From the NCBI GenBank assembly GCA_003240775.1, contig QFNI01000009.1:1-64000 (forward strand): a DNA stretch of 64,000 nucleotides. The letters are read 5' to 3'. Positions 1 through 7,285 of the stretch are shown here, piece by piece. A model generated the notes under the pieces. That model did not search any database and was not told the DNA's origin. It saw only the letters and a program-made list of their open reading frames with translations. Both the position numbers and the translations under genes were made by a program. This DNA is from Mesorhizobium amorphae. Its GTDB lineage: Bacteria > Pseudomonadota > Alphaproteobacteria > Rhizobiales > Rhizobiaceae. How positions within the stretch are numbered: position 1 is the stretch's first letter; each line of letters begins with the position of its first letter.

Positions 1-584
1 TGCGGCTCGGGCCCGGCTCGCGCGTGTTCATCCCCGGCGGGGCAGGCGGCGTCGTCACCTTCGCCATCCAGATCGCGAAGTGGCTGGGTGCCGAGGTGAC
101 GACCACCGCTTCCACGCGCGGCAGGGTGTTGGTGGAAAGCCTCGGCGCGGACCATGTGATCGACTACACGACCGAGCGCTTCGAGGACCGTGTGCGCGAC
201 ATGGACGGGGTGTTCGACCTTCTGGGCGGGGAAACCCTCAGCCGGTCCTTCGTGGTGGTGAAGCCGGGCGGCAAGGTGGTGTCGATCGCCGGCATGCCCG
301 AACCGCAAACCGCGCGAAAGGACCTGGACCGGGGCGGGCTCCTGCCACTCTTGTTCTGGTTCGCAAGCTTTCGCACACGCCGAGAGGCGCGCGCACACAA
401 GGTAGGCTACCGCTACCTCTTCATGCGCCCGAGCGGCAGCGAACTGGCGGAACTCGGCGGACTGATCGCGAGCGGGAAGCTCCAGCCGGTGGTCGACCGG
501 GTATTTCCGTTCAGTGAGATCAAGGACGCGTTCGCCTATCTTGAGACCGGGCGGGCCAAGGGCAAAGTCGTCGTCGGCATGTAG
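1..584 (+). CDS. Medium-chain (quinone-oxidoreductase-like) NAD(P)-dependent oxidoreductase, 3' part only
   Basis: The reading frame is already open at base 3, so the start codon and the N-terminal GroES-like domain lie outside the window. The visible part, about 193 residues, is the Rossmann half: a glycine-rich nucleotide loop (IPGGAGGVVTFAIQIAK), a second segment ending GADHVIDYT, and the family's usual C-terminus (GRAKGKVVVGM). This is the medium-chain dehydrogenase superfamily, quinone-reductase branch, which reduces quinones or activated alkenes with NAD(P)H in the cytosol. A GTG at base 24 could look like a start but falls just before the glycine loop and would remove part of the fold, so I read it as internal. 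The substrate cannot be inferred. The next gene is convergent, 9 bases away. Confidence 0.85.
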   Translation, partial: RLGPGSRVFIPGGAGGVVTFAIQIAKWLGAEVTTTASTRGRVLVESLGADHVIDYTTERFEDRVRDMDGVFDLLGGETLSRSFVVVKPGGKVVSIAGMPEPQTARKDLDRGGLLPLLFWFASFRTRREARAHKVGYRYLFMRPSGSELAELGGLIASGKLQPVVDRVFPFSEIKDAFAYLETGRAKGKVVVGM

Positions 585-593
585 AGCGGATGC

Positions 594-1169
594 TCAGAGT
601 GCGCGAAGCAGCGCTCGCCCGCGCGGAGAGAGCCGATAGCCGCTTTGCAGGCTCTCCGTCAGACCGAGTTCCTTGAGCTTGCGGATGTTGCGCTTGAGCG
701 CGAGCTTTTCCATTCCGAGCAGGGAACTGATCTCGGCTGCCGTGCAACCGTCCTTGTCGGCTATCGCCGAGAGCGCGGCCATCGTCCACGGCTTGGCAGG
801 CGACAGGTCGTCGAGGCGATCGAGAGCGGTTCGGATGGCTTCGACATCAAGGGATGAGAGCCTGTCGTCCTCGCGCAACGCGACACGCGGATCGGCGCCT
901 GCCAAGCCAAACTCTATTCGATAGAGCGCCCTGTCGGCATGCGGCTCGAGCGAGGAAAGCAGCTCGTCCCGGGTGCGAAAGCCTGCTGTCTCGACATCGT
1001 CATCCGAAATGTCATCCGCCGACAACTCTGTCACGGATCCGATGGCAAGCACGCCGACAGGCGTTCTGAGCGAACCGCCTTGCCTGACCGTGGGCTTGCG
1101 CCACACCCGGAATGCCAGCGTGATCTCGCCGGTCTCGATGCGCTTAAGAGTGCGGGCGTTGAACAGCAT
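594..1169 (-). CDS. ASCH-like domain protein with C-terminal winged helix
   Basis: A 191-residue protein starting at an ATG. The first half (about residues 5-50: GEITLAFRVWRKPTV, then GGSLRTPVGVLAI) has the pattern of the small beta-barrel ASCH/PUA-like proteins thought to bind RNA. Residues about 125-190 look like a MarR-type winged helix (a helix pair around CTAAEISSLLGMEKLALKRNIRKL followed by a GYRLSPRGRALL wing). A plausible role is nucleic-acid-dependent regulation, but the ligand is unknown. It is transcribed alone on the minus strand, convergent with the oxidoreductase and 68 bases from the end of the UbiX-type gene, whose transcript could read into it. Confidence 0.7.
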   Translation of the reverse strand: MLFNARTLKRIETGEITLAFRVWRKPTVRQGGSLRTPVGVLAIGSVTELSADDISDDDVETAGFRTRDELLSSLEPHADRALYRIEFGLAGADPRVALREDDRLSSLDVEAIRTALDRLDDLSPAKPWTMAALSAIADKDGCTAAEISSLLGMEKLALKRNIRKLKELGLTESLQSGYRLSPRGRALLRAL

Positions 1170-1237
1170 TCACCGCCATCCTCTCGACCAAGCGAAACGG
1201 CTCCGCCGTTACCAGGAACGGCCGGAAATGCGAAGCG

Positions 1238-1804
1238 TCACTCCTTCCAGCGCCCCGCGATCGACACGTCGAAGTCGAACAGGTCGAGCGCCCGAGCAAC
1301 GGTGTAGTCGACCATCTCTGCGATGGTCTTGGGCATGGGGTAGAAGGCGGGAACCGGGGGCATCACGATGCCGCCCATCTCGGTCAATTGCAGCATGTTG
1401 CGGCAGTGGCCGAGATGAAAGGGGGTTTCGCGGAACAGGACGACGAGGCGGCGTCGTTCCTTCAGCACGACATCGGCTGCGCGCTGGACGAGCGTTCCGC
1501 CGGTGCCCAGTGCGATCTCGGCCAAGCTCTTGGCCGAGCAGGGCGCGACGATCATGCCGATGGTGCGGAACGAGCCGCTAGCGATGGGGGCGGTGATGTC
1601 GCGGTTGTCGTGGCAGTGATCGGCCAGCTCGCGGATGCGGCCGAAGGTCCAGTCGCTTTCGTGCGCCATGGCGGAGATCGCGGCGCGCGACACCACGAGA
1701 TGGGTCTCGACGCCGAGACCCCTGAGCAGCTGCAAGCTGCGCACGCCGTAGTCGAAGCCCGACGCCCCGGTCATGGCGACGATCATGCGCTTTGGTGGGG
1801 TCAT
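1238..1804 (-). CDS. UbiX/Pad1-family flavin prenyltransferase
   Basis: A 188-residue protein of typical UbiX length. The N-terminus (IVAMTGASGFDYGVRSLQ) is the flavin-binding Rossmann loop, and the middle carries the family's APCSAKSLAEIA and RRLVVLFRETPFH segments. The family joins dimethylallyl phosphate to FMN to make the prenylated flavin (prFMN) required by UbiD decarboxylases. The gene starts 7 bases after the stop of the UbiD-type gene on the same strand, so the two are almost certainly co-transcribed and the cofactor is made for that partner. The catabolic setting argues against the ubiquinone-pathway UbiX, so I give no symbol. Confidence 0.92.
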   Translation of the reverse strand: MTPPKRMIVAMTGASGFDYGVRSLQLLRGLGVETHLVVSRAAISAMAHESDWTFGRIRELADHCHDNRDITAPIASGSFRTIGMIVAPCSAKSLAEIALGTGGTLVQRAADVVLKERRRLVVLFRETPFHLGHCRNMLQLTEMGGIVMPPVPAFYPMPKTIAEMVDYTVARALDLFDFDVSIAGRWKE

Positions 1805-1811
1805 GGCGCCC

Positions 1812-3185
1812 TCAATAGTCTTCGAGTTCTTTGCCGAGCCGGTCGAGCAGCGCCTGGGGCGCCTGGACGCGCTCGGACAGGCCGCCGCGCTGGCCGTCGC
1901 CCGGCCTCGTGCAGGCGATCATGGCGATCTTGGCCACCGTGAGGTCGCGATGCACGGGGTCGCAGCGGTCGGCCTTCATGCCCGGCAGCACCAGCAAATC
2001 TTCGTCGGCGCGGAAGCGGGCGGCGAGCGACCACTCCACCTGGACGGGGTCTTCGGGGTCGATGTCGTCTTCCACCACGATCACCTGCTTGAAGAGGTTC
2101 ACCTGGCCCATGGCGAGGATCGCGGCGCGCTTGCCTTCGCCAAGGCGCGGGCGGTGCATGGTGATGATGGCGTGGAGCCGGCCCATGCCGCCATCGGTGA
2201 CGAGAACGCGCCGGACGGCGGGGATCATCCGCCGGAGCGCCTGGCAGCAGGTGGCCTCGATGGCGAGCGCGCCGAGCAGGCAGTGCTCGTGCGCGAAACC
2301 CGGCAGGATGGCTTGGTAGACCGCGTCGCGGCGATGGGTGACGCAAGCGATTCGGCCGCCCGTGCCCGGGCCGTAATGGACGTAGAAGCCGTGGAATTCG
2401 GACACAGCACCTTCCTCCACCAAGTCTCTCGCGTCGATCTCGCCTTCCAGCACGATATCGGTGCCTGCCGGCACTTCGAGGGGGACCGTGAGGCAGCGGA
2501 CGAGGTCGAGCGGCTCGCCCAGCAGGGCGCCCACGATGTCGTACTCGTCGTCGCCCAGGCCGAGATACATCTGCGAGCCCAGCAGCACAGCGGGGTGATT
2601 GCCGATGGCGACCGCGATCGGCAGCTTCTGCCCGAGGCTTGCCGCCTTTTCGGCGAGGATGTTGAGGTGGTGGTTCTTGGCGATGCCCAGCATGACGCGG
2701 CTGCCGCCATCGAGCCTGATGCGGGCGATCGACACGTTGCGCCGGCCGGTCTCTGGGTCGCGGGCGATGATGACGCCTGCGGTGATGTAAGGCCCGGATT
2801 CGTGCTCGAACCATGTTGGCACCGGCAGGAGGTCGGCAAGTTCGTCCAGGTCGCGATGGACGATCTCCTGGGCCGGGGAGGCCTCGACCAGGCGGGGCGG
2901 GATCGGCTTGTCGAGAGCGAGCCTGATGCGGTCGTGCAGTTCTGCGGGCGGACAGCCCAACAGGCCGGCGACGCGGGCGCGCGTGCTCATGATGTTTCCG
3001 ACGGCCCGCAAGTTCGATCCGGCGATCGCCTCGAAAAGCTGCGCGGGGCCCTGCTCGCGGAGCGCCAGAACGGCACCCAGCTCGAAATGTCGGTCGACCT
3101 CGCGGCGGACGCGGTGAAGCTCGCCCATGCTTTCCAGGCGCTCAAGCGTGGAGCGGAAGCTCTGATCGACCGTCTCGTCCGTCAT
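1812..3185 (-). CDS. UbiD-family prFMN-dependent decarboxylase
   Basis: A 457-residue protein. The ATG ending at 3185 is preceded by an AGGAGA ribosome site and gives normal UbiD length; the open frame runs on to 4022, but only opposite the LysR gene. Family landmarks are the SIARIRLDGGSRVMLGIAKN segment around the flavin/metal site, GNHPAVLLGSQ, and an acidic segment (EGAVSEFHGFYVHYGPG) at the place of the catalytic Glu residues. UbiD enzymes reversibly decarboxylate aromatic, heteroaromatic or alpha,beta-unsaturated acids. The adjacent ammonia-lyase homologue would make exactly an unsaturated (acrylate-type) acid, so that is my preferred substrate class; ring carboxylates such as furan or pyrrole acids remain possible. 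It is divergent from the LysR-type gene and shares its promoter region. Confidence 0.92.
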   Translation of the reverse strand: MTDETVDQSFRSTLERLESMGELHRVRREVDRHFELGAVLALREQGPAQLFEAIAGSNLRAVGNIMSTRARVAGLLGCPPAELHDRIRLALDKPIPPRLVEASPAQEIVHRDLDELADLLPVPTWFEHESGPYITAGVIIARDPETGRRNVSIARIRLDGGSRVMLGIAKNHHLNILAEKAASLGQKLPIAVAIGNHPAVLLGSQMYLGLGDDEYDIVGALLGEPLDLVRCLTVPLEVPAGTDIVLEGEIDARDLVEEGAVSEFHGFYVHYGPGTGGRIACVTHRRDAVYQAILPGFAHEHCLLGALAIEATCCQALRRMIPAVRRVLVTDGGMGRLHAIITMHRPRLGEGKRAAILAMGQVNLFKQVIVVEDDIDPEDPVQVEWSLAARFRADEDLLVLPGMKADRCDPVHRDLTVAKIAMIACTRPGDGQRGGLSERVQAPQALLDRLGKELEDY

Positions 3186-3259
3186 CGAGGCTCTCCTGAA
3201 GCTGAGGCAGCCGCATTTCTTCGGCTGGTACGATAAGGGAGTTTGTGGCCAGCCAGGAT

Positions 3260-3282
3260 ATCCCATAATCTGGACATGCCAT
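3260..3282. promoter_or_regulatory. Putative LysR-type operator between ubiD-like and lysR-like genes
   Basis: The 121-base divergent intergenic region contains ATCCCA, 11 bases, then TGCCAT. It matches the T-N11-A geometry of LysR-type sites and shares the left arm and spacing with a perfect dyad upstream of the amidohydrolase gene at 4522-4544. The surrounding sequence GGATATCCCATAATCT (3256-3271), read on the other strand, also resembles AGATTTGGGATAT at 4534-4546. It probably controls both the decarboxylase operon and the regulator. This is inferred from pattern only. Confidence 0.5.
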
Positions 3283-3306
3283 GACCGGGCGTCGGGGAGG
3301 GGTGAA

Positions 3307-4509
3307 GTGGATACGGCCGCGCTCGTCATCGGCAATTGCGTGCTGAGGCAGGGTTCGATCCGAGAAACGGCGCGGCGTCTCGGCCGGCCGGTCTCCAGCG
3401 TGTCGGCCGCCTTCTCGCGGCTGCAATCGCATATCGTGCGGCCGATCGCTTCGCCTGCCGGCAATCGCATGATGCCGACGCTGGAGGGGAGCCGGCTCCG
3501 GCCCGATCTCGAGAAAGCGGCGGCGCTCGCGGTCGGGATCGCCATGCTGGACGGCATATCCGATGCGCCGGAGCAGCGGGCGGCCCGCACTGCGATCCCG
3601 CTTCTGGCGCTGTTTCGCTTCGGCCGCGTGGCTGGTGCGGGCAGCATCCGCAGAGCGGCGCTGGGCATCGGCATCGGGCAGCCGCAGCTGACGCGGCAGA
3701 TCCGCAGCCTGGAGGCTTTGGTGGGCGTCGAGCTTCTGGCGCGGGGGACCGCAGGCGTCGTTCCGACCGAAGCGGGGCTGAAGCTGCTCGGGCTGGTGGC
3801 CGAGCTCGAAGAGGTGTGGGCGCGGATATCAGGCGAGGCGTCCGACCGTTTCCGCCTGGCGCGGACCACCACGAAGCTCGGCTCGATCCCGCCTCTGGGT
3901 CTCGAAAGCCCCGTCGCCAAGCTTCTCGCGTCACTCGCGGCGCACTGGGAGGGGGCGATGTCGAAAAGCCCTCTCTTCATCTCCACCAACAACACCGAAG
4001 ACCTCCTGCGCGGGTTGAGCAACCGCGACTACGATCTCGTTCTCTTGGACAGCGTGAGCGCGCCCGCGAATGCCGAGCATCTGACCGTGTCGCATTCGAA
4101 GCTGGTGATCGTGGCGCGTCGCGAGACGATCACCAGCTTTGCGGGCGATCTGCGTGCGCTGCTCTGCGGGCGCAGGCTCGCCATGCTCAGCCTCAAGAGC
4201 GCCTTGCGGCAGCGCTTTCTCGACTTGGTGGAGCGGACGCTGACGCCGGAAGAAGGGCGGCGGCTTTCCTATGTCGAGGTGGAATCCGTTCCTGTGATCG
4301 CCAATCTCGTGATCGAGCACGATTTCGTGGCGATGCTTCCGCAATGGGCGCTGAGCGGCCTCGGCGGCGAGGTCTCGACCGTGACGCTGCCCGCGCCCTT
4401 CGCGATGCGGCTTTCGCTGTTGTGGAACCGGGATGGCCGGGCGGACGCAGCACTCGCGGCAAGCGCGATCCTTGAAGCGCACGGGTTCATCGCTTCGGGC
4501 GAGGCATGA
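3307..4509 (+). CDS. LysR-type transcriptional regulator with two N-terminal HTH units
   Basis: A 400-residue protein with a GTG start preceded by GGAGGGG. Residues about 5-65 look like a LysR winged HTH (GSIRETARRLGRPVSSVSAAF, wing AGNRMMPTLEG). Residues about 97-155 look like a second, better-conserved one (GSIRRAALGIGIGQPQLTRQI, wing GTAGVVPTEAGLKLL). A periplasmic-binding-protein-like effector domain follows (about 185-390: STNNTED, LDSVSAP, IVEHDFVAMLPQ-like region). Ordinary LysR proteins are about 300 residues with one HTH, so the first unit is an addition. It lies between the decarboxylase operon and the amidohydrolase operon, with dyads in front of both, and is the likely pathway regulator responding to a substrate or intermediate. 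Confidence 0.85.
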   Translation: MDTAALVIGNCVLRQGSIRETARRLGRPVSSVSAAFSRLQSHIVRPIASPAGNRMMPTLEGSRLRPDLEKAAALAVGIAMLDGISDAPEQRAARTAIPLLALFRFGRVAGAGSIRRAALGIGIGQPQLTRQIRSLEALVGVELLARGTAGVVPTEAGLKLLGLVAELEEVWARISGEASDRFRLARTTTKLGSIPPLGLESPVAKLLASLAAHWEGAMSKSPLFISTNNTEDLLRGLSNRDYDLVLLDSVSAPANAEHLTVSHSKLVIVARRETITSFAGDLRALLCGRRLAMLSLKSALRQRFLDLVERTLTPEEGRRLSYVEVESVPVIANLVIEHDFVAMLPQWALSGLGGEVSTVTLPAPFAMRLSLLWNRDGRADAALAASAILEAHGFIASGEA

Positions 4510-4521
4510 TCGCGGGGCGTC

Positions 4522-4544
4522 ATCCCATGTTCGAGATTTGGGAT
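4522..4544. promoter_or_regulatory. Putative LysR-type operator upstream of the amidohydrolase operon
   Basis: This is a perfect inverted repeat, ATCCCA-N11-TGGGAT, in the 100-base gap between the regulator stop and the amidohydrolase ATG. The geometry is that of LysR-type binding sites, and the left arm and spacing recur at 3260-3282. It suggests that the LysR-type protein also drives the downstream three-gene operon. Confidence 0.6.
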
Positions 4545-4609
4545 ATGATGCCGCTTTCGGCCATCTCCTATCCTCCCTCGTGAACGCGCCCGCGAGCCTT
4601 GGGGGAACG

Positions 4610-5980
4610 ATGTCCGACTTCGATCTGGTGCTGTCCGGCACGGTCGTTCTGCCCGACCGGGTTTTGCCGGACGGCCATGTCTGCGTTCGCGAGGGCAAGA
4701 TCGCCCAGCTCGGTAGGGGCGCAGCACCTGCGGCGCGGGAACACCACGCTTTCGGCGACGGGTTGATCCTGCCGGGCGCCATCGACGCCCAGGTGCATTC
4801 GCTGAGCCAGAAGGGCACGGAGGATTTCGTCTGGTCGACCCGCTCGGCAGCGGCCGGCGGCGTCACCACGATCGTCGACATGCCCTATGACGAGGGCAAT
4901 CTCGTCGCCTCGGCCGAAGCGGTGCGCAAAAAGGCGGATCACGCAGGCGCCCAGGCGCGAGTGGATTTCGCGCTCTATGGCACCGCGCATCCAGCGGAAG
5001 GTGCGGCGCGCATCGCCGAGCAGGCGGAGGCGGGGGTCGCGGCGTTCAAGTTCTCCACCTTCGGCACCGACCCCGAGCGCTTTCCGCGCATCGATCCCTC
5101 CCTGCTTGCCGCCTGCTTCGCGGAGGTCGCCAAGACCGGGCTGACGGCGGGCGTGCACAACGAGAACGAGGAATATGTGCACGCGGCCATGCGCATGGTG
5201 CGGGCGAGCGGGATCAGCGACTATCGCGCGCATGGCCTGTCGCGCCCGCCGCTGACCGAGCTTCTGGCGATGGGCGAGATCTACGAGACGGGCGCCTTCA
5301 CGGGCTGCCCGGCACATGTGGTGCACTGCTCGCTGCCGCGCGGCTACGAGATGGCCGCCGCCTATCGCGCGCAGGGCTTCGACGCCTCGGCGGAGTGCTG
5401 CATCCATTATCTCGTTCTCGACGGGGACGAGGACGCGCGTCGGCTCGGCGGCAAGTCGAAATGCAATCCGCCCCTGCGCAGCCGCGCCTCGGTGGAAGGG
5501 CTCTGGCGGCAGGTCGCCTCGGGCAATGTCTGGCTGATCTCGACGGACCATGTGAGCTGGTCGCTCGAACGCAAGACCAACCCCGAAATGCTCGCCAACG
5601 CATCCGGGCTGCCGGGGCTCGAGCATATGGTGCCGCTCTTCGTGGCAGGGGCCATCCGGCGCGGCGTGCCGCTCACCTGGGCCGCGCGGCTGATGGCGGA
5701 GAACCCCGCGCGTCACTTCCGGATCGACCACGAGAAGGGCGCGCTCACGGTCGGGCGGGATGCCGACATCACCGTGCTGACGCCCGAGCCACAGGTGATC
5801 GATGCCGCCGCTTCCGGCAACAGCATCGCGGGCTGGTCACCCTATGACGGGATGGAACTGCCATTCAGGGTGGCGGCCACCTGGAACCGCGGGGAGCTGG
5901 TGTGGGACGGCACGGAGGTCGGAGCAGCGCCGGGACGAGGCCGCTTCGTCACGCCGCCGGCCGGGCGGGTGGACGCCTGA
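4610..5980 (+). CDS. Dihydropyrimidinase/allantoinase-type cyclic amidohydrolase
   Basis: A 456-residue protein starting at an ATG behind a GGGGG stretch (a GTG at 4580 is an in-frame alternative). It has the amidohydrolase-superfamily fold: a small N-terminal beta domain, then a TIM barrel. Visible metal-site elements are D59-A-Q61-V-H63 (normally D-x-H-x-H, so one His is Gln), the carbamylated-Lys candidate K147 in AAFKFSTFG, and the later GVHNENEEY, HVVHCS and STDHVSW segments. Relatives open cyclic ureides such as hydantoins, dihydropyrimidines and allantoin to N-carbamoyl compounds, and the next gene (2 bases downstream) encodes an enzyme that would remove the carbamoyl group. The His-to-Gln change could alter metal content. 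The exact substrate is unknown. Confidence 0.85.
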   Translation: MSDFDLVLSGTVVLPDRVLPDGHVCVREGKIAQLGRGAAPAAREHHAFGDGLILPGAIDAQVHSLSQKGTEDFVWSTRSAAAGGVTTIVDMPYDEGNLVASAEAVRKKADHAGAQARVDFALYGTAHPAEGAARIAEQAEAGVAAFKFSTFGTDPERFPRIDPSLLAACFAEVAKTGLTAGVHNENEEYVHAAMRMVRASGISDYRAHGLSRPPLTELLAMGEIYETGAFTGCPAHVVHCSLPRGYEMAAAYRAQGFDASAECCIHYLVLDGDEDARRLGGKSKCNPPLRSRASVEGLWRQVASGNVWLISTDHVSWSLERKTNPEMLANASGLPGLEHMVPLFVAGAIRRGVPLTWAARLMAENPARHFRIDHEKGALTVGRDADITVLTPEPQVIDAAASGNSIAGWSPYDGMELPFRVAATWNRGELVWDGTEVGAAPGRGRFVTPPAGRVDA

Positions 5981-5982
5981 CC

Positions 5983-7275
5983 ATGCAGGGACCGATCGAC
6001 AGGGGCGGGCTGCCGGAAGCCAAGCGGAACCTTCCAGTGGATGCGAGGCGTGTCGCCGCGGACTTGGAGACCCTCGCAGCGATCACGGAGCCGGATCGGC
6101 CGTGGACACGCCGGTCCTTCACGCCCAAATTCGCCGAAGGGCGCGCTTGGCTTGCGGAACGCATGCGGGAAGCAGGGCTCGATCCCACCATCGACCCCGG
6201 CGGCAACCTGACCGGGCGTCGGCCGGGACGTCGGTCCGGCAGCGGCACGCTGATGATCGGCTCGCATTCGGACACGGTTCCCGATGGTGGGCGCTATGAC
6301 GGAACGGCGGGCGTCGTGGCCGGCATCGAGGTGGCACGTGCGCTGCGGGATCAGGGGATCGAGCTGGACCACGACCTTGAGATCGTGGATTTCCTGGCGG
6401 AAGAAGTCTCGGCCTTCGGCGTGTCCTGCATCGGCAGCCGCGCCATGGCCGGGGTGCTTCCCGATGCCTGGCTCGCCAGGGAGGCGGATGGCCGCAGTCT
6501 GCGCGCGGCGATGGCTGAGGTCGGCGCGCGCGTGGATGAGCTGGCCGCCAGAAGCGACATCCGCGCTTGTCTCGAACTCCACATCGAACAGGGGCCAGTG
6601 CTGGAGGCCGAGAACACAGCTGTGGGCATCGTTTCCTCCATCGCAGGCATCACGCGCATCGCGCTGCGGGTCGAGGGCCGGGCGGACCATGCGGGCACGA
6701 CGCCGATGGACGTTCGCGACGATGCACTGGTGAGGGCGGCCGCGCTCGTTCTCGGCATCAACGCCGAGGCCCGCAGGCGGGCCAGCGCGGGCAGGGGCCA
6801 TTTCACGGCGACCGTGGGCGAGTTCGCGATCGCGCCGGGGGCCGCCAATGTGGTGCCGAGCGCGGCCACGCTTCTGATCGACGCCCGCGCTTCGGAGCCC
6901 GGCGTCATGGAGGATTTCCTCGACTGGCTGAGGGGGCGGATCGAGCCGAACGCCGTCTTCATGCAGATCATCTCCAACAATCCGCCGAGCCCTTGCGATG
7001 CCGGTCTCTGCAACGCGCTCGAAGCAGCAGCGAATGATCTCGGTGCTTCCTCGCGCCGGATGGTTTCGGGGGCCGGGCACGACACGGCCTGGATGAGCAG
7101 GATCGCGCCGGCGGCGATGATCTTCGTCGCTTGCGAGGGCGGACGCAGCCATTGCCCGGAAGAGAACGCGCGCCCGGACGACATCGCGATGGGTGCCGCG
7201 GTTCTCCTGCAAACGCTTCTCGCACTCGACGCCCACCACGCTTCCGGCTCGGCGGCCGGTGCCACCCAGTCCTGA
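5983..7275 (+). CDS. M20-family N-carbamoyl-amino-acid hydrolase / allantoate amidohydrolase type
   Basis: A 430-residue protein of the hydantoinase/carbamoylase family. The start is the ATG 2 bases after the amidohydrolase stop, indicating translational coupling. Binuclear metal motifs are complete: SHSDTVPDGGRYDG (His-x-Asp and bridging Asp), FLAEEVSAFG (Glu pair), HIEQGP, and SGAGHDTAW near the C-terminus. The dimerisation or lid domain lies roughly at 210-330. The enzyme hydrolyses N-carbamoyl amino acids or similar ureido acids to the amino acid, CO2 and ammonia. Beside the cyclic amidohydrolase this gives a two-step ring-to-amino-acid module as in hydantoin use, and it precedes the lyase gene in the same operon. 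Confidence 0.92.
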   Translation: MQGPIDRGGLPEAKRNLPVDARRVAADLETLAAITEPDRPWTRRSFTPKFAEGRAWLAERMREAGLDPTIDPGGNLTGRRPGRRSGSGTLMIGSHSDTVPDGGRYDGTAGVVAGIEVARALRDQGIELDHDLEIVDFLAEEVSAFGVSCIGSRAMAGVLPDAWLAREADGRSLRAAMAEVGARVDELAARSDIRACLELHIEQGPVLEAENTAVGIVSSIAGITRIALRVEGRADHAGTTPMDVRDDALVRAAALVLGINAEARRRASAGRGHFTATVGEFAIAPGAANVVPSAATLLIDARASEPGVMEDFLDWLRGRIEPNAVFMQIISNNPPSPCDAGLCNALEAAANDLGASSRRMVSGAGHDTAWMSRIAPAAMIFVACEGGRSHCPEENARPDDIAMGAAVLLQTLLALDAHHASGSAAGATQS

Positions 7276-7285
7276 GACCAGTTCC

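Noticed and set aside
1773..3236. Long plus-strand open frame over the UbiD-type gene
   Set aside because: It is complementary to a well-conserved decarboxylase, and its low-complexity Asp/Gly/Ala/His composition is typical of antisense frames in GC-rich DNA.
3186..4022. N-terminal extension of the UbiD-type protein on the minus strand
   Set aside because: It lies opposite the LysR gene, is low-complexity Arg/Ser/Pro-rich, and a good ATG with a ribosome site at 3185 gives normal length.
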